Shown: positions 13,501-23,835, counted from the first letter of the stretch. The stretch is 64,000 bases of DNA from Bemisia tabaci (GCF_918797505.1 NC_092800.1:7900631-7964630); one strand, 5' to 3'. Notes: generated by a model from the sequence alone, not told the origin. Made by a program: numbers and translations.

Positions 13501-16500
13501 CATATTCGAGGAAAGTTATGAATATTTCTGCTTGGAATGTTCAGACCCTTTGGATTAAATTGCAAAATAAATTATCTGAAAAACAGAATGTACGAGTTTC
13601 TCTGGAAATTAGATTATCATACAAGGAAAAAGCGACAGCAAAAAGTTCACAGGGTGTTTTTCCTCGTCATAGCAGAACTGTTGAGTGTCAAAATATCCTA
13701 ATGACTTTTGAAAAGTCAAACTTTTGGGGCTCATTCGACTCAAACCTTATAATTTAATTTGATACGAGCGAATTGAAATCTTCTGTGCCCTCTCTGTTCT
13801 GTGTTTTCTTTCTTGCCCTTTTACACTTTTTTTTAGGTTGTTCTCACAAAATTTTTGGAGGAAAATTTTGTGGTGCCCTTTTACAATTTGTTTAGATGAT
13901 TCTCACGACACGGAAAAAAATAGAATAGTCGTCACAACTAGTAGCTGGTTAAAAATGCGCCTGCTACTGTGCGGTAATTTAGCTACTGTGGTAGAGGACA
14001 CGACTAACCTGGTAGTTACAGCAACTACCATGGTAGTTTTTGTAACTACCTATTAAATATTGTTACAGAATATTCTTTAAAAAAAATAGAAAATAATAAT
14101 AAATGAATAATTGAAACATTCATTGAAAAAAACTACAGTAAGTAGTCTCGCAAATATATAATGAAGAACAATGAGGGATCTGCAACGTCACAAATCTGGA
14201 TGCAAAGTTTCTGAGTTCAGTGATAGATACTTCAAACATCGAAACAAACTTTAAAGTGCAGTGAGTAAGAAGGCCCACTTTCGCTTTCTGAAGCTTTTAA
14301 AGAGCTTCGAATGCTAATGTATGACTCATTGAACGGAGCCCAAACTCTCGACATTCCTCAATGATACACACAACCCAGAGACAGTTGCAATGGTGCCAAT
14401 TTAAAAGTAAAAATTTGCATATTGTAAAGATTGCTAATGTATTTCGAATGAAAACATTCTGCGAACTCATACAACCACCGGCAGCATGGGTCTGTGTGAC
14501 TTCACTCTCATCATTACCTATTAATAGACGTTTTCATAACCGACAAAGCCTCTTCCCTGCACCGCGCAGCGCCACTGTCGCAGTTGAATTTTTTACGCGA
14601 GATGACTCACCGAGATGTTTGGAGATGGATCAAGGATTGATTGATTGAAAGAATCAATATTGAAGCGCCGTCGAGTGACTTGGAGGTCTCGGGTGACTAT
14701 CTAAATAGATTTCTCTGAGAGGACGGATGACTGTTTAGTATGGTAGGTGTGAGGCACTCTTTAAGAAGTTGGTAATGAGCACCATTGACTCGGTTTCTTT
14801 GAGAGGGGCATAAGTTCACAAAAGTAATCAAGCCACATCAGCTATGTCCAGGTTGAACAGGGAAATTTAATTTTTTACAAGAGCACGGTTGTGCAAATTC
14901 GTTTAACAATTGAAAGGGGTTTGCTTCGCACTCTATAGAAAATTCACTGAAAGCACAAAAATCCGAACAAGAGTTCTCAAGAAATTGAATTGGCCAATTA
15001 AATGTCCAAGTAAGGTGAGGTTGGGTAACTGGGCGGTGGGGTAACTGGGCAGTACCCTCTGTATTTCTACCAGATTAGTGCAAAAATTGTTTTCACTGTT
15101 GGCATACCTTCATTATGACGTAAACCATCTAGAACATGTAAACATAACTTCAAAAAAAAATTTTATGGTGAGTGGTGAAGTGCCGAAAATTGGACAGCTT
15201 TTTTTTCAAAACAACGCCGGAGGTGGTCCCGAAAAGAGCCTCATATCTCACTCCCAGCAAGTATTTTATTCAACTTTGACAATTCTTCTTCGTGTATGAT
15301 GTATTTGTGTAATGCGTGAGTAATTACAACGTAATTGGATGAAAATACTGGCTGCAAAGGGTTGATGCCCAGTTACCTTGAAAATTTTCCCTTTGTGGGG
15401 TAACTGGGCACCCACTCCAAGGTAACTGGGCAGGTGGCAGTGGTGGCACCTGCCCAGTTACCCATTGCAAGGTTGCTGTGCTTCGGTGTTTGTTCACTTC
15501 TGAAAATGTCAAAACTAATTGACTATTGTGGACTTTTAAGTGCCAAAGACCAATAATCAGGGTTCCCAGCACACTAAACTTCTAACTTAAGTCAATTATA
15601 GCATAACTTAAGCATTACTTAATTACATTTTTGCCGCTAACTGTTATGACATCACTTTTAACGACTTAAACATGGTTATATAAATTCAAATGAAATTCTC
15701 TGAAACCCTCATGAGAAGGACATTCTTTTCTGGCCAATGAGAATTACAAATAATGCCCCCCTTAAAAATTAAGGGAACTTTTTGGCGCCTGACTCTATCC
15801 CAGATCAGCCTTGCGGCTTAATTTTTTTTCATTTTTTAAAAATGTATCATGCTTAATCTCACTAAAAGTGGCCAAACAGTGTCCTGGTATACAATACTAC
15901 TTTATAAGTAGTAATACAGAAAGTTCTAAGCATTTATCTACGAGGAAACAATTTTTTTTTACCGTTATTCAATTCTCAGATTTGAGGGTTTTTTTGCCGC
16001 TAACTGTTACGACATCATTCTTAACCACTTAAACATGTTTATATACATTCAAATGACATTTTCTTAAACCTTCATGAGCAGGACATCACTTTCTGGCCAA
16101 TGAGAATTAAAAATAATGCTCCCCTCAAAAATTAAGGGGGGGTAGTCCAGTTACCCCACGACGTTGGGTAACTGGGTGAAAAAAACGGGAAATTTTTGAA
16201 AATTTGTGGGAAAAAATTGAAAGATGAAATTCGACTTTTGACTCTTCCTACATTTAGACAAGGTGTTGTACTTACTAAAAAAAATTTAAAAGTAGCCTCC
16301 ACTGTCAATATAATGATGGGAAAAAAATCATGAAGTTGAAATTTTGACATTTTTCTCCGAACTCCTGCCCAGTTACCCAACCTCACCTTAAGTTTAATTA
16401 CTTGCCGATGTAGAAATTTATTTGGACCGCGTTAAGCAGAATCGAACCAAGCTTTATTCGCTATTGCCAAATTTAACTGAGCCATTTAATTTTTTACATG

Positions 16501-17841
16501 AGGTATCATGTTGTGCTGATTTTTGTGCAAATTTCAGTAAATTTTCTGCATAATACGAAGAAAATCCATTAAAATTTTCAAAGCGCAAACGTTCTCTTGT
16601 AAGAGATTAAATTGCTTCGTTAAATTCGGCAATAGCTGATGGCAACAATTCCTTTCTGCCAAGCGCGATCCATTTTAAATTTGATATCAATAATGGTATG
16701 ATGTGATATTTGATTGTGTGCTGATTTTTACGTGCTGATTTTTACGTGCTGATTTTTTATTGTGTGCTGATTTTTGTGCAAATTTTAGTGAATTTTCTAC
16801 ACAATACGAAGCAAATTCCTCAAAATTTTCAAAGGAATCCGCACAAAATCTCTATAGTAAAAAAATTGTCCAATTATATGTAGGAATAGGTGATGTGACT
16901 TGGTTCCTTTCTGCTTAACACGATTCCCGACTGGACTCGAACCACTGTACCCCTCGCGATGGCGTTTAAAGCATCACAAAAATATGACAGCATGTCGAGG
17001 ACACTGCCAAAATTGTAAACGGAGCTTGGACAGTCCCGGCACATATTCCGCTTGTCGACCACGTTATTAGCGCGGCTGAGAGTGTGAAGGTTGTCCCCAC
17101 AAACTCCACCGTTGTCGACAAACCTAATTTTCTAGCATTTCCTACGGAAACCTCGAGGTTCAAAAGGCGTGACACGGCAACGCTACTTGTCGTTTGTCGC
17201 GATCATTAACTCTATTAGCAGTCTCTCGTTGAGAATTTTGTTTTAAAACGTTTCAAAAAGTAAGTGAGCAAACTCTGTAAGCAAGAGTTCCTATAACTTT
17301 CTTCAATTTTTTTGTATGACCATGGGGTATTTTTGTAATTTTTTCATTGTCGGTCTAAGCTTGAAAAACTGAGATTAGCAAACGGTGAGCTGATCTTGTA
17401 ATGAAAATCTGTTGGCAACGGAAGGTTACGAAACCAATTGCAACGTCTTTTTTTGGTGACTGCATGGAGTGTTCACCGTTTAGGAATTGATTTCCACCAC
17501 TATAGAACAGATCATAAAATCCTAAGTTTTCTGATCCCGTGCCTTTCTTTTTCGTTTCTGTTAACACGGCGACATCTACATTATACTTTTTTACCTCCGA
17601 TACAACCTCTGTCAATTTATCCTCTGATGAGTGGTTTATACGCCATGAAGCCGGTGACCATCTCCACCCCCCTTTGAGGCAGGGGCTACCAGCTGGGGTC
17701 CGCAGGCTTGCTAAACCTGTGACAGTACTGAGTACAGTCCCCCATACGGATAGGAATTGATTTCCGATCTGTTAAAAAAAAATACCAAAAAAACTAAAGA
17801 AATTGCACCGATTACTACACAAATTGCACCCATAAAAAATT

Positions 17842-17876
<35 letters not shown>

Positions 17877-20688
17877 AAGCTCATTTCCTTGAAGGTGGTC
17901 ATAAGTTACTTTAAATTCCCATCGTTTTATCTATTGAAGTATGAGGATTTTTTGCGAGTCTCCGTGAGGATTAACAACTTTTTTTTTTCTCTTCCGTATT
18001 TGTACTTTTAATTTGGAAGTACATAAAATACGGAAGAGAAAATGAAAGCTCGAAAATCTTAAATCGGATCGAGCTCGTGAAATTTATCGGCACGAAAGAG
18101 CAGAGAGAGAGAGAGAGAGAGACATGAAGCTCTTAGACTCTCTGTGAACAGATGGAATCGGTAAAATAAAAAGCGTCGACTTCTATGCTTTCAATCTTAT
18201 AGACTCCGTTTATAGACGTCACTCACCGAATTAGTTTTTCTTTCAGCGGCCACATTGATCTGCATTGCTGTCAAATGTATTCGTTAAAATTAAATGAAAT
18301 AATAAAAGTCATCAGTCTGTCAAATTAATTTTTTTTAAATAATTAATAATAATAATCAGTAAGAATGAAAGAGCAGTCAAATTCAGTGATTAAAATATGA
18401 GCACAATTATTAACTTGTCATGTCATAGAATGCCTCTTTCTCTCTCGCGGACAAATTCCTGTGCTCCTTTTTTAGTTCAGTCCTTTTAACTAATAAAATG
18501 AAGCCGCATTAGCTGTGAGTCATAAGTTCCGGATTGAGAAGCTGTTGTTGTTGCTTGGGCTCTGTATCTACAGTTCCTGAAACCAACATTTACAACTCCA
18601 AATCATAAAGAGGACAGCACTGCAGTATTACCGAAGGGCAACCGCGATCACATTTTTAAATGGAGTTCGACGTATATAATTTGAATGAACTGAATTGTTC
18701 TTTCAAAACAGCGAAATCCGTCTTGTTTTTATAAAAAAAGAGTTATGAGAGACCAATAAGTCTGCAGTAACCTGCCAAGGAGCATTAATTGCTGAACCTA
18801 ACTGCCAATCGTAAAATTCATCATTGTTACTCGTCAAAACAAATTAATAAAGTTTTCTGTTTCAACACACTTGGGTCCACTTTCCTCATAATTTCATTTC
18901 AAGAGTTAATTCTCTCTGTGGTAACACCGCAGAGTTTTTCTGTATAGTCCGTGACTATGATTATAAAATTTGAAGCTAGCGTTGTTACAATTTTGCAAGC
19001 AAATAATGCACAAAAGAGCTGCACCTCTGTTTCAAATTTCCTGTTTTAATTTTCCCATTATGTTGTTTCTTTAAAGTAATAATAACGCGATTACTTATTA
19101 TGGTTGTTGATGGAGTTTTTGAGTGTCTTAAACAAGGATTACTTTAAAAATAATGGCCTTTGACAGCTCGGAGAAGCTAGAATTGAGATCTGGCAACTGC
19201 ATCTCATGATTAATCCGCAAAATGTTCAAGACCCAAGCTCAAAGCAGCGAAATTAATGTTGCTGCGTCCAAAGTACAGACTCCAAATAAAATCCGCTTGA
19301 TGACCTATATATATCCACGTTCAATGACGTCAGTCAGCCGGAAACTTGACTTTTTTTAGTTTATCCAGACACCCAGGCGGCCACTTGAGCAGACGAAGGC
19401 CCGGCTGTAAGACTAGAGCAAGCTGCCCGAGAGCAATTTTGTTGCTGTACTGATCAGTTAATTTTTCTTTCCCGCAGGGATTAAATTATTGACTACTAAT
19501 AATTTCATATTTTTCCACCGTTATAGAGTTCATGGAAAGATATAATTATAGAAAATCTGTACAAAGAAAGCTGCAACACTCTTGGGTATTTCCTTCTTTT
19601 ACAAACGGAAATTGAACACGGCGGTTCTTAGTATCTCTGGCGACGGACGCATCGCGACATAAAAAATAACGCCTGGATACAACTATTCGTGCTTAATGGA
19701 TGTGCAGTGCGTGTAGCATACACACGAAATTGAAGGCGTTTCCACTTGCGTTGGTCTCTGCCGATGGACACAACACGACACTACAAATAACGCCTTGATG
19801 CAACTATTCGTTCTCGATGGATGCCCATGTTGCATACACACAAATTGAAGGCGTTTTAACTTGCGCTGCCTTTCCAGTGAAGCGTAATGTGCGGTATGTT
19901 CACACAACAGTGGTGAAAAAAAGAAAAAACTAAATGCGATTGGGGCGTTTTAACATACCCATTGTTGCCTTCTGCTGTTTATTGATACGCGATCATAATT
20001 ATGATATATTACAATCGTTATTATCGTGAATACGTTACTCATTTATCTAATATCATCATGGGTTTAGGCACTTGCAAAATGTGCAAAGTTAAGCCAAATT
20101 CTTACAACTTTATTTATGAGCTCTTACGAGCTATTTTGCACCCTATCACATTATATTGGCATTCTGATGCAACTTGCAACCAAACAATTTTAGGAAAGCT
20201 CCTATTCCAACGTGCTGAGGAAAAATGTCGTATGAGCCTCCAGACGTTGCCAATTTTTTTTCCTATAAAGCATGATTTTTTTGAAAAATTCACGAAAACT
20301 TTTCTTCAAATTTTCCAGTGAATTTTAGTTGCAATCGGATCTAAATTAACTAAACATTTCAAAAGAAAACATGCATAACGCTCCTCAAAAATTCTGGAGA
20401 AAATTGTGGCGTTATTCCTTAGCACGGCAGTATTGCTCATAATAATGAATGAAGGACAGTATCGTCAAAACTCCTCTCGCACAGACCGATTTGACAAGGA
20501 AGTCTACAAAACTGAAAACTCTTCTACTCTCTGTTGAAACTTTCAGAGGATTAATAAGTGGATGAGATACTGACCACTTGGGCGAGTTTGAGGAGACCGG
20601 GGAGGGTCTTGAGGTAGCCAGTGTTGAGGATGATCGCCGACGTACTGGTCGTCGTCGTCGTCCGAGTTACTGTCACCGTATGTGACAT
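4508..20688 (-). CDS. MARVEL-domain four-helix membrane protein (4 coding exons, 165 aa)
   Basis: This gene was assembled by reading the minus strand: CDS exons 20686-20688 down to 20575, 8939-8751, 6662-6543 and 4582-4508 give 38+63+40+24 codons and a TAA stop. Every intron begins with GT and ends with AG, and all joins fall between codons. The protein starts [10 protein letters not shown] and has a Thr-rich cytosolic tail (residues 6-16). Four hydrophobic segments follow, at about residues 30-52, 60-88, 108-124 and 137-158, with a short Tyr/Gly-rich loop before the last and a short basic C-terminus. This is the layout of MARVEL/CMTM (chemokine-like factor type) proteins, which act in membrane apposition, vesicle traffic and cell junctions. 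Insect relatives include CMTM4-like proteins and the myoblast-fusion factor Singles bar; which orthologue this is cannot be settled by eye. An AG acceptor just upstream of the ATG implies a further noncoding 5' exon. The family assignment is solid at domain level; the exact name is not. Confidence 0.88.
4889..4904 (+). repeat. poly-G tract
   Basis: An uninterrupted run of about 15 G, in intergenic sequence upstream-left of the MARVEL introns. Confidence 0.8.
5466..5720. mobile_element. MITE family A copy 1 (MARVEL intron 3)
   Basis: Family A is about 250 bp. It starts CTGCCGTGCTAAGGAAAAAC followed by GCCGTATGA, ends with the reverse complement of these, and has an inner AT-rich body with GAAATTTGGCAAC near the right end. 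Flanking TA dinucleotides suggest a TA target, as for Tc1/mariner-type MITEs, but this is not certain. This copy starts CTGCCATGCTAAG and ends CTTGGCACTGCAG. Confidence 0.7.
6543..6662 (-). CDS. MARVEL gene, third coding exon
   Basis: The exon is 120 nt (40 codons) between a TTTTCAG acceptor and a TCC|GTAAGT donor. It begins EFIYHGAAF, the conserved continuation after the second helix in MARVEL proteins, encodes helix 3 and then the loop [13 protein letters not shown] that starts helix 4. It is too short to appear as an isolated long open frame and was found from the family pattern. Confidence 0.87.
8751..8939 (-). CDS. MARVEL gene, second coding exon
   Basis: The exon is 189 nt (63 codons), bounded by a TTTTCAG acceptor and a strong TAC|GTAAGT donor. 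It encodes the end of helix 1, a polar loop with the KDQKY segment and the long helix 2 ([20 protein letters not shown]), ending in SIIAKTLY. Open frames continue past both splice sites, so a naive ORF extends about 170 nt into the intron; the splice signals and the family pattern decide the ends. Confidence 0.87.
8998..9200 (+). mobile_element. family C end fragments on the left flank of the large foldback
   Basis: Two related blocks (8998-9090 and 9125-9200), each with ATCGATGG near the start and GTTTCAAAATCTCCGCT or GTTTGAAAATCTCCGCT later, match the end structure of family C. Mirror-image blocks occur at 11050-11280, so the family C ends bracket the 9231-10985 foldback. Confidence 0.5.
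9231..10985. repeat. 1.75 kb foldback: two near-identical inverted arms of about 720 bp
   Basis: The left arm (9231-9965) and the right arm (10270-10985) are reverse complements with only scattered differences. Open frames read in one arm recur almost unchanged in the other (9618-9800 against 10426-10608, 9464-9694 against 10532-10762, 9350-9610 against 10616-10876). The spacer (9966-10269) is about 300 bp, pyrimidine-rich and unique. The arms include poly-G/C runs of 10-12. No transposase frame is visible. It lies in the 11.6 kb intron of the MARVEL gene and would be transcribed within its pre-mRNA, giving a very long RNA hairpin. Confidence 0.9.
11050..11276 (-). mobile_element. family C end fragments on the right flank of the large foldback
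   Basis: Blocks reading AAGTATGACAGGAAGTCTGC and TTTCACCATTGATAT (11065-11150), then a second degenerate set (11200-11276), mirror those at 8998-9200. This gives a nested palindrome of about 2.3 kb overall. Confidence 0.5.
11277..12244 (+). mobile_element. truncated copy of the 1.2 kb element S
   Basis: This stretch is the inverted counterpart of 48292-49284. It shares the 74-bp perfect hairpin at 11581-11654, a GC-rich GGCCGCCCGC block, and the terminal AGGTGCGCGGACAAAAAATC. The left end stops abruptly against family C sequence, so about 260 bp of the element are missing. Open frames here (for example 11953-12231) are also found in the other copy and show no protein-family signature. Confidence 0.75.
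11581..11654. repeat. perfect short palindrome in element S
   Basis: GGCGCCTACAAACCTAAGTG and GATACTTC are followed after about 16 nt by their exact complement. The same hairpin with a different loop is at 48895-48968. Confidence 0.85.
12335..12572. repeat. imperfect inverted repeat
   Basis: TTGAAATTGATTGGCAAAGC with the following GACAAAGAAGACAA near the left end is mirrored by TTTGTCCATGGCTTTGTCTA and TCAATTTCAA near the right end. Probably an old MITE. Confidence 0.45.
12600..13159. other. no supported gene (MARVEL intron 1)
   Basis: Ordinary AT-rich intron sequence; no repeat or coding signal was recognised. Confidence 0.4.
13160..13411. mobile_element. MITE family A copy 2
   Basis: Starts GGGCTAAGGGAAAACGTCGT and ends TTACGGCGTACTTCCTTGGC; the body matches the family, including AAATTTGGCAACTCTCGAAT. 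Confidence 0.7.
13905..14062. mobile_element. palindromic element rich in GTAGTT/AACTAC words
   Basis: Starts with ACACGGAAAAAAATAG and contains repeated and inverted ACTAGTAGCTGG, AGCTACTGTGG, GGTAGTTACAGCAACTACC words. It resembles other short palindromes in this window that begin with CACTGAAAAAAA or similar. Confidence 0.4.
15013..16388. mobile_element. 1.38 kb TIR element with GGTAACTGGGC subterminal repeats, TA target
   Basis: The left end AGGTGAGGTTGGGTAACTGG and the right end (GCCCAGTTACCCAACCTCAC then CT) are exact inverted repeats flanked by TA on both sides (15011-15012, 16389-16390). The word GGTAACTGGGC or its complement recurs near 15023, 15039, 15368, 15398, 15420, 15451, 16150 and 16368. 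Two direct repeats of about 140 bp (15632-15771 and 15993-16138) fill the middle. No transposase frame was found, so it is a non-autonomous element. Confidence 0.85.
15632..16138 (+). repeat. direct repeat pair inside the TA-flanked element
   Basis: Two copies of about 140 bp, each beginning TTTGCCGCTAACTGTTA and ending AAAAATTAAGGG, start 361 bp apart. Confidence 0.8.
16421..16675. mobile_element. MITE family K copy 1
   Basis: Ends read TTTGGACCGCGTTAAGCAGA and, inverted, TCTGCCAAGCGCGATCCA. Inner blocks GCTATTGCCAAATTTAACTG and GTGCAAATTTCAGTAAATTT recur in copies at 55226-55487 and 63686-63932, with partial copies at 14820-15008 and 16735-16930. Confidence 0.65.
16735..16930. mobile_element. 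partial MITE family K copy
   Basis: Shares GTGCAAATTTTAGTGAATTT and the right end TTGGTTCCTTTCTGCTTAAC with full copies; the left end is replaced by a short triplication of GTGCTGATTTTTACG-like units (16718-16765). Confidence 0.5.
16930..17215 (-). other. unassigned GC-richer block with a tRNA-like B-box word
   Basis: On the minus strand GTGGTTCGAGTCCAGTCGGG (16918-16945 region) contains a perfect tRNA B-box (GGTTCGAGTCC), but no matching acceptor or anticodon stem was found. Open frames here (16874-17062, 16966-17175) overlap and resemble nothing I know. It could be a SINE head or a relic of a larger repeat. Confidence 0.3.
17355..17760 (-). pseudogene. non-LTR retrotransposon fragment (RTE/CFDP2-like endonuclease N-terminus)
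   Basis: On the minus strand, 17480-17640 encodes [27 protein letters not shown] then a DLFYSG-like strand. This is the start of the apurinic-type endonuclease of RTE-like elements, with the conserved catalytic Glu in LTET. Downstream the frame loses similarity, and no reverse transcriptase follows. Upstream (17641-17760) lies a GC-rich segment of the kind found in the 5' leader of such elements. It is a dead 5' fragment. Confidence 0.6.
17845..17873 (+). repeat. (AT)n microsatellite
   Basis: About 13 AT units. Confidence 0.85.
17875..19678. other. no supported gene (MARVEL intron 1)
   Basis: AT-rich intron sequence with the simple repeat noted separately; nothing else was recognised. Confidence 0.4.
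18102..18121 (+). repeat. (GA)n microsatellite
   Basis: About 10 GA units. Confidence 0.8.
19679..19860 (+). repeat. tandem repeat (family H), two units of about 120 bp
   Basis: Units begin ACAACTATTCGTGC (19679) and GCAACTATTCGTTC (19799), and both reach AAATTGAAGGCGTTT. Related to 1690-2020. Confidence 0.6.
20209..20430. mobile_element. MITE family A copy 3
   Basis: Starts ACGTGCTGAGGAAAAATGTC and ends TTATTCCTTAGCACGGCAG; it is about 30 bp shorter than other copies. It ends 145 bp from the first coding exon of the MARVEL gene. Confidence 0.65.
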
Positions 20689-20702
20689 CTTGTTGTGTTG
20701 AG
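20575..20702 (-). CDS. MARVEL gene, first coding exon (with 14 nt of 5' UTR)
   Basis: Reading the minus strand, an acceptor (pyrimidine-rich, ending TTGCAG at 20703-20707) precedes a 14-nt leader and the ATG at 20686-20688. The exon encodes 38 residues: a Thr-rich tail, then the motif [14 protein letters not shown] that leads into the first membrane helix. The donor is GTG|GTCAGT at 20575/20574. The GTCAGT donor is weaker than the others, but the join to the next exon gives a continuous helix. The acceptor before the ATG means transcription starts at higher coordinates, at a promoter not identified here. Confidence 0.85.
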
Positions 20703-21800
20703 CTGCAACACACAATCATTCACCAAGAGTTAGTGGCCATCATTATTTCAAACATGCACACAAAAATAGAGTTGAAAAATACACACATTAATTTCCATTC
20801 ACTTGAGGACTTCTAGGGGGCACGCCGGGTACGCCCCCACATCGCTTCGCGGCCCAACCTCCGGAGACGTGGTGCGTTTCGCGTTACCCTGGTATGATTT
20901 AATATAGCAGAGGTTGATATTATATGATCTTCCTCAAACTTCACTCCAAAATTACTAATTTTGACGAGTAAACGTATACGCTAATTGAAACGCTGGGTGC
21001 CAAAGAGTACATTTATTAGTTGCGGTGTCTCGGAATGTTTGCTAACGCTTCATCCATTATAATTACCTAAAGCGAATGTATGGAATTCTTTGATACTGTT
21101 TCTGAATTTTCATTTTGATTTTTCAATGATGAACACGGCAAATTTCAGAAACTTCAACCAATAGTTTCCTCTCCACAATATTAATTGAGGATGGAGATTA
21201 GGAAACACTCCAACCAATAAATGCAATTCTGCACCCAACGCCTTAATTAAAAAATGCATCAGAAAATGAGGGACATTTTTGTAGAATCCAATTTTAAGCA
21301 CTTGGCCGAGAGAGGAGTTTATTTTTATGGCTTTGACCATCGCTAATTTTCGTTTTCCTGGGAATGGACATTTGGGATTTGCCAATTCGAAAGTAACACG
21401 AGTTTCTTGTTTTTCGTCTGATTTTGGAATTTTTCACGGCGTTAAACGTATTTCGCGTTACATTTTTATGAGAAATCAAAACCTGTGGTATGCTAGTCTT
21501 TGACATGTATAATGGTCCATTGCTTACGCTCTATGGATCAAAAAAAGAAGGGGAGAGAGGAGGAGATAGAGAAGAGAGGAGAGAGAGAATAGCTGTTTGT
21601 TTTGCATTAAAAATAAAGAGAGGAGTGGGATTGACGGCTGTAATTTTCTCGGAAATTGGGCTGAGCTCTGCGTGCCAACGTCTGTCGGCAAAATCGCGGG
21701 AGGTTCAAACGATCTCGCGCGCTTCCCGCGGATTTTATATCCGTTGTGGAAAGTAGAAACGACATAATATCATTACAATGTTCTCAAATTGTAGCTGATA
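20703..21800. other. no supported gene upstream of the MARVEL first coding exon
   Basis: Should contain intron sequence of the MARVEL 5' region, since an acceptor lies at 20703-20707. A short GC-rich patch (20815-20885) and a purine run (21545-21595) are present; no coding signal was recognised. Confidence 0.4.
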
Positions 21801-21811
21801 AGAACCAAATT

Positions 21812-21989
21812 CCTCGGAAATGTATGCATATTTTTCTTTAAATTTTTCATAGAACTTCGCGCACAATTTAATCGTAAGTTTTTCAAAATATCCAAGAAAA
21901 ATATTCATAGCCCTCCTTGATAATACGTTTTATGTCAGAAGAAATTTGTCAACCATTGAAGCTCATGGCTTCATTCCATAGCACGGCAG
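21812..21989. mobile_element. partial MITE family A copy
   Basis: Only the right two thirds are recognisable, ending TCATTCCATAGCACGGCAG. Confidence 0.45.
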
Positions 21990-22360
21990 ATAATATGCGG
22001 TATCCATGATTTTATCTACCGTTTAGAAAGCTCTGCAGTTGACTGCAGACATTCTTGAAGATATATGTGGAACTTATACTAAGTCCAGGTGCGAAACAGC
22101 AAGTTGCATGTAAGTTGCGTTATGCTAATTCCTCGCCACATCGCATTATTTCTAGGGCAATTAAACTTTAAAAAGTCAAACATTTTCGTATTTATGGTTA
22201 CACTTCAGATTACTCTGAGGTACCTACTTCTTTTTCGGCACGATTAACGCAAAGGACTTACTTGATTGATCGACAAAATTGTTGGTTATAACGACCAAGA
22301 CTGAGACTAAGGTTACTTTGAGATATTTGGGGATGAAGAAAGTGCCTTGCTGAACTTATC

Positions 22361-22866
22361 TGCCTTGCTAAGGAAAAACGTCGTATGAACATTCAGGTGT
22401 TGCCAAATATCTTAAGATAGAATACGAATTTTCAAGAACATATCGACGGTGAAACTACCAAACCACGTATCTCGGTTTGCGACGTCGCAGACTTCCTGTC
22501 ATACTTTATTTTTTAATTGAAAAACTACTTAACGCCCAGTCTTGAAAATTTCTGTGATTTTTCCTCTTCGTGCGGAGAAAATTCTGTGAAAATTTCAAGG
22601 AATGATATTGATTTGGTCTACTTCAAAAAAATAAAATGCGAGCGTAGATTTTTAAACACCGCAAACGAGATACGTGGTTTGGTAGTTTCACCGTCGATAT
22701 GTTAATATTTTTTCTCCAATTTTTCAGATAACTCAGTTGGCAATTTCACCTAAACCTCCTGAAATTTCAAGGAAAAATATTCATAGCTTTCCTCAAATTA
22801 AACCTTTTATTGAAGGAAATTTGGCAATTCTCGAATGTACATACGGCGTTTTTCCTTAGCACGGCA
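22361..22866. mobile_element. MITE family A copy interrupted by a family C insertion
   Basis: The A left end (TGCCTTGCTAAGGAAAAACG) runs to 22439 and the A right part resumes at 22702 and ends TTTTTCCTTAGCACGGCAG. Between them sits a complete family C element. Confidence 0.8.
22440..22701. mobile_element. MITE family C, complete copy nested in family A
   Basis: Family C is about 262 bp with long inverted ends: TATCGACGGTGAAACTACCA and AACCACGTATCTCGGTTTGC on the left, their complements on the right. Other copies are at 32421-32676, 46493-46760 and 58051-58310, with partial ones at 8998-9200, 11050-11276, 38705-38790 and 59400-59475. Confidence 0.85.
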
Positions 22867-23253
22867 GTAATGTACTCTTATGTTATCGATTTTACTCAAG
22901 GGTTGCGACTTGCAAGTGGCTATCGAATATATCACCAGTATATCACCAATGTGATCCAGTTTCGATCCTAGCGGTTCGCGTCTGATTTTTGAGAAAGATA
23001 TACATTTTCTATTCAAGGATTTAGTCAATGTAACATAGAGATTTTACCTACGAAACCTGAGGAAAAACTGATCAAAAATACTAATCGTTAGGTTACTAAT
23101 TTGTGTTCCACACCCGATAACAACACAGAATTTAGGTTGATTTTTCTTGAGTCGTCGTTTCCCTGAAGAGACTTCGCTACATTTCGATGTTGACAAACTT
23201 CCCCTCGCAAATGACATTTTCATGAGGCGAATCTTGTACATTTCTAACCGTAT

Positions 23254-23382
23254 ATTTGGACGTATTTCTATCAAACTAAACTATGTGCATTAAGACATGA
23301 GCCATGAGACCCATAAGAATGCATGCATGATAGGGCTCACGTCATAATGCACTAAGTTCCGTTTGACAGAAATACGTACATT
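23254..23382. mobile_element. hairpin MITE, family D copy 2
   Basis: Ends ATTTGGACGTATTTCTATCA and its complement; same inner GACATGAGCC/GGGCTCACGTC arms as copy 1. Confidence 0.75.
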
Positions 23383-23835
23383 TCACTGATTTTACATCTA
23401 ATCCCATGCAAAAATCGGACAAAATTTTGAAAAAAATGGGACATTCTTGTGAAAAATTGGATTTTTTTAGTAAATTTTGCAACCTCGGAATGGAGTTACG
23501 TTCCTTCGTCCGGGAAACATCGAGATGTACCACGGTTTCTCCGTCATATGAACTCGTTTTGAGCGATCTGTCCAGAAATCCGCGAGTTTCGCGCCACTGT
23601 GTGCGTGTCCGCGGTGAAAACAAGCAAAATCACGAGAGTGCTTTCTATGTTAATGGGTCACCAGCGACATTTCTCTAATTTTCTCGGAAGCGCGAGGGCA
23701 CGGGGTCACTCTCGTTCTGAGCTTGAATCATGCCGTTCCAAAATAGATCCTGCCGCCCGCCGACCGCGACACCGATAGGCAGGGGGAGAGGGGGGGGGGG
23801 CTCCCGCGCCCGAGGCAACACCCTTCTCCAGCGCT

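Noticed and set aside
13518..13757. Retrotransposon start (peptide [10 protein letters not shown] resembles endonuclease starts)
   Set aside because: Sequence after the first ten residues has no endonuclease similarity; likely coincidence.
15013..16388. CRISPR-like or regulatory array from the GGTAACTGGGC repeats
   Set aside because: Spacing is irregular, both orientations occur and the whole is bounded by terminal inverted repeats, so it is a transposable element.
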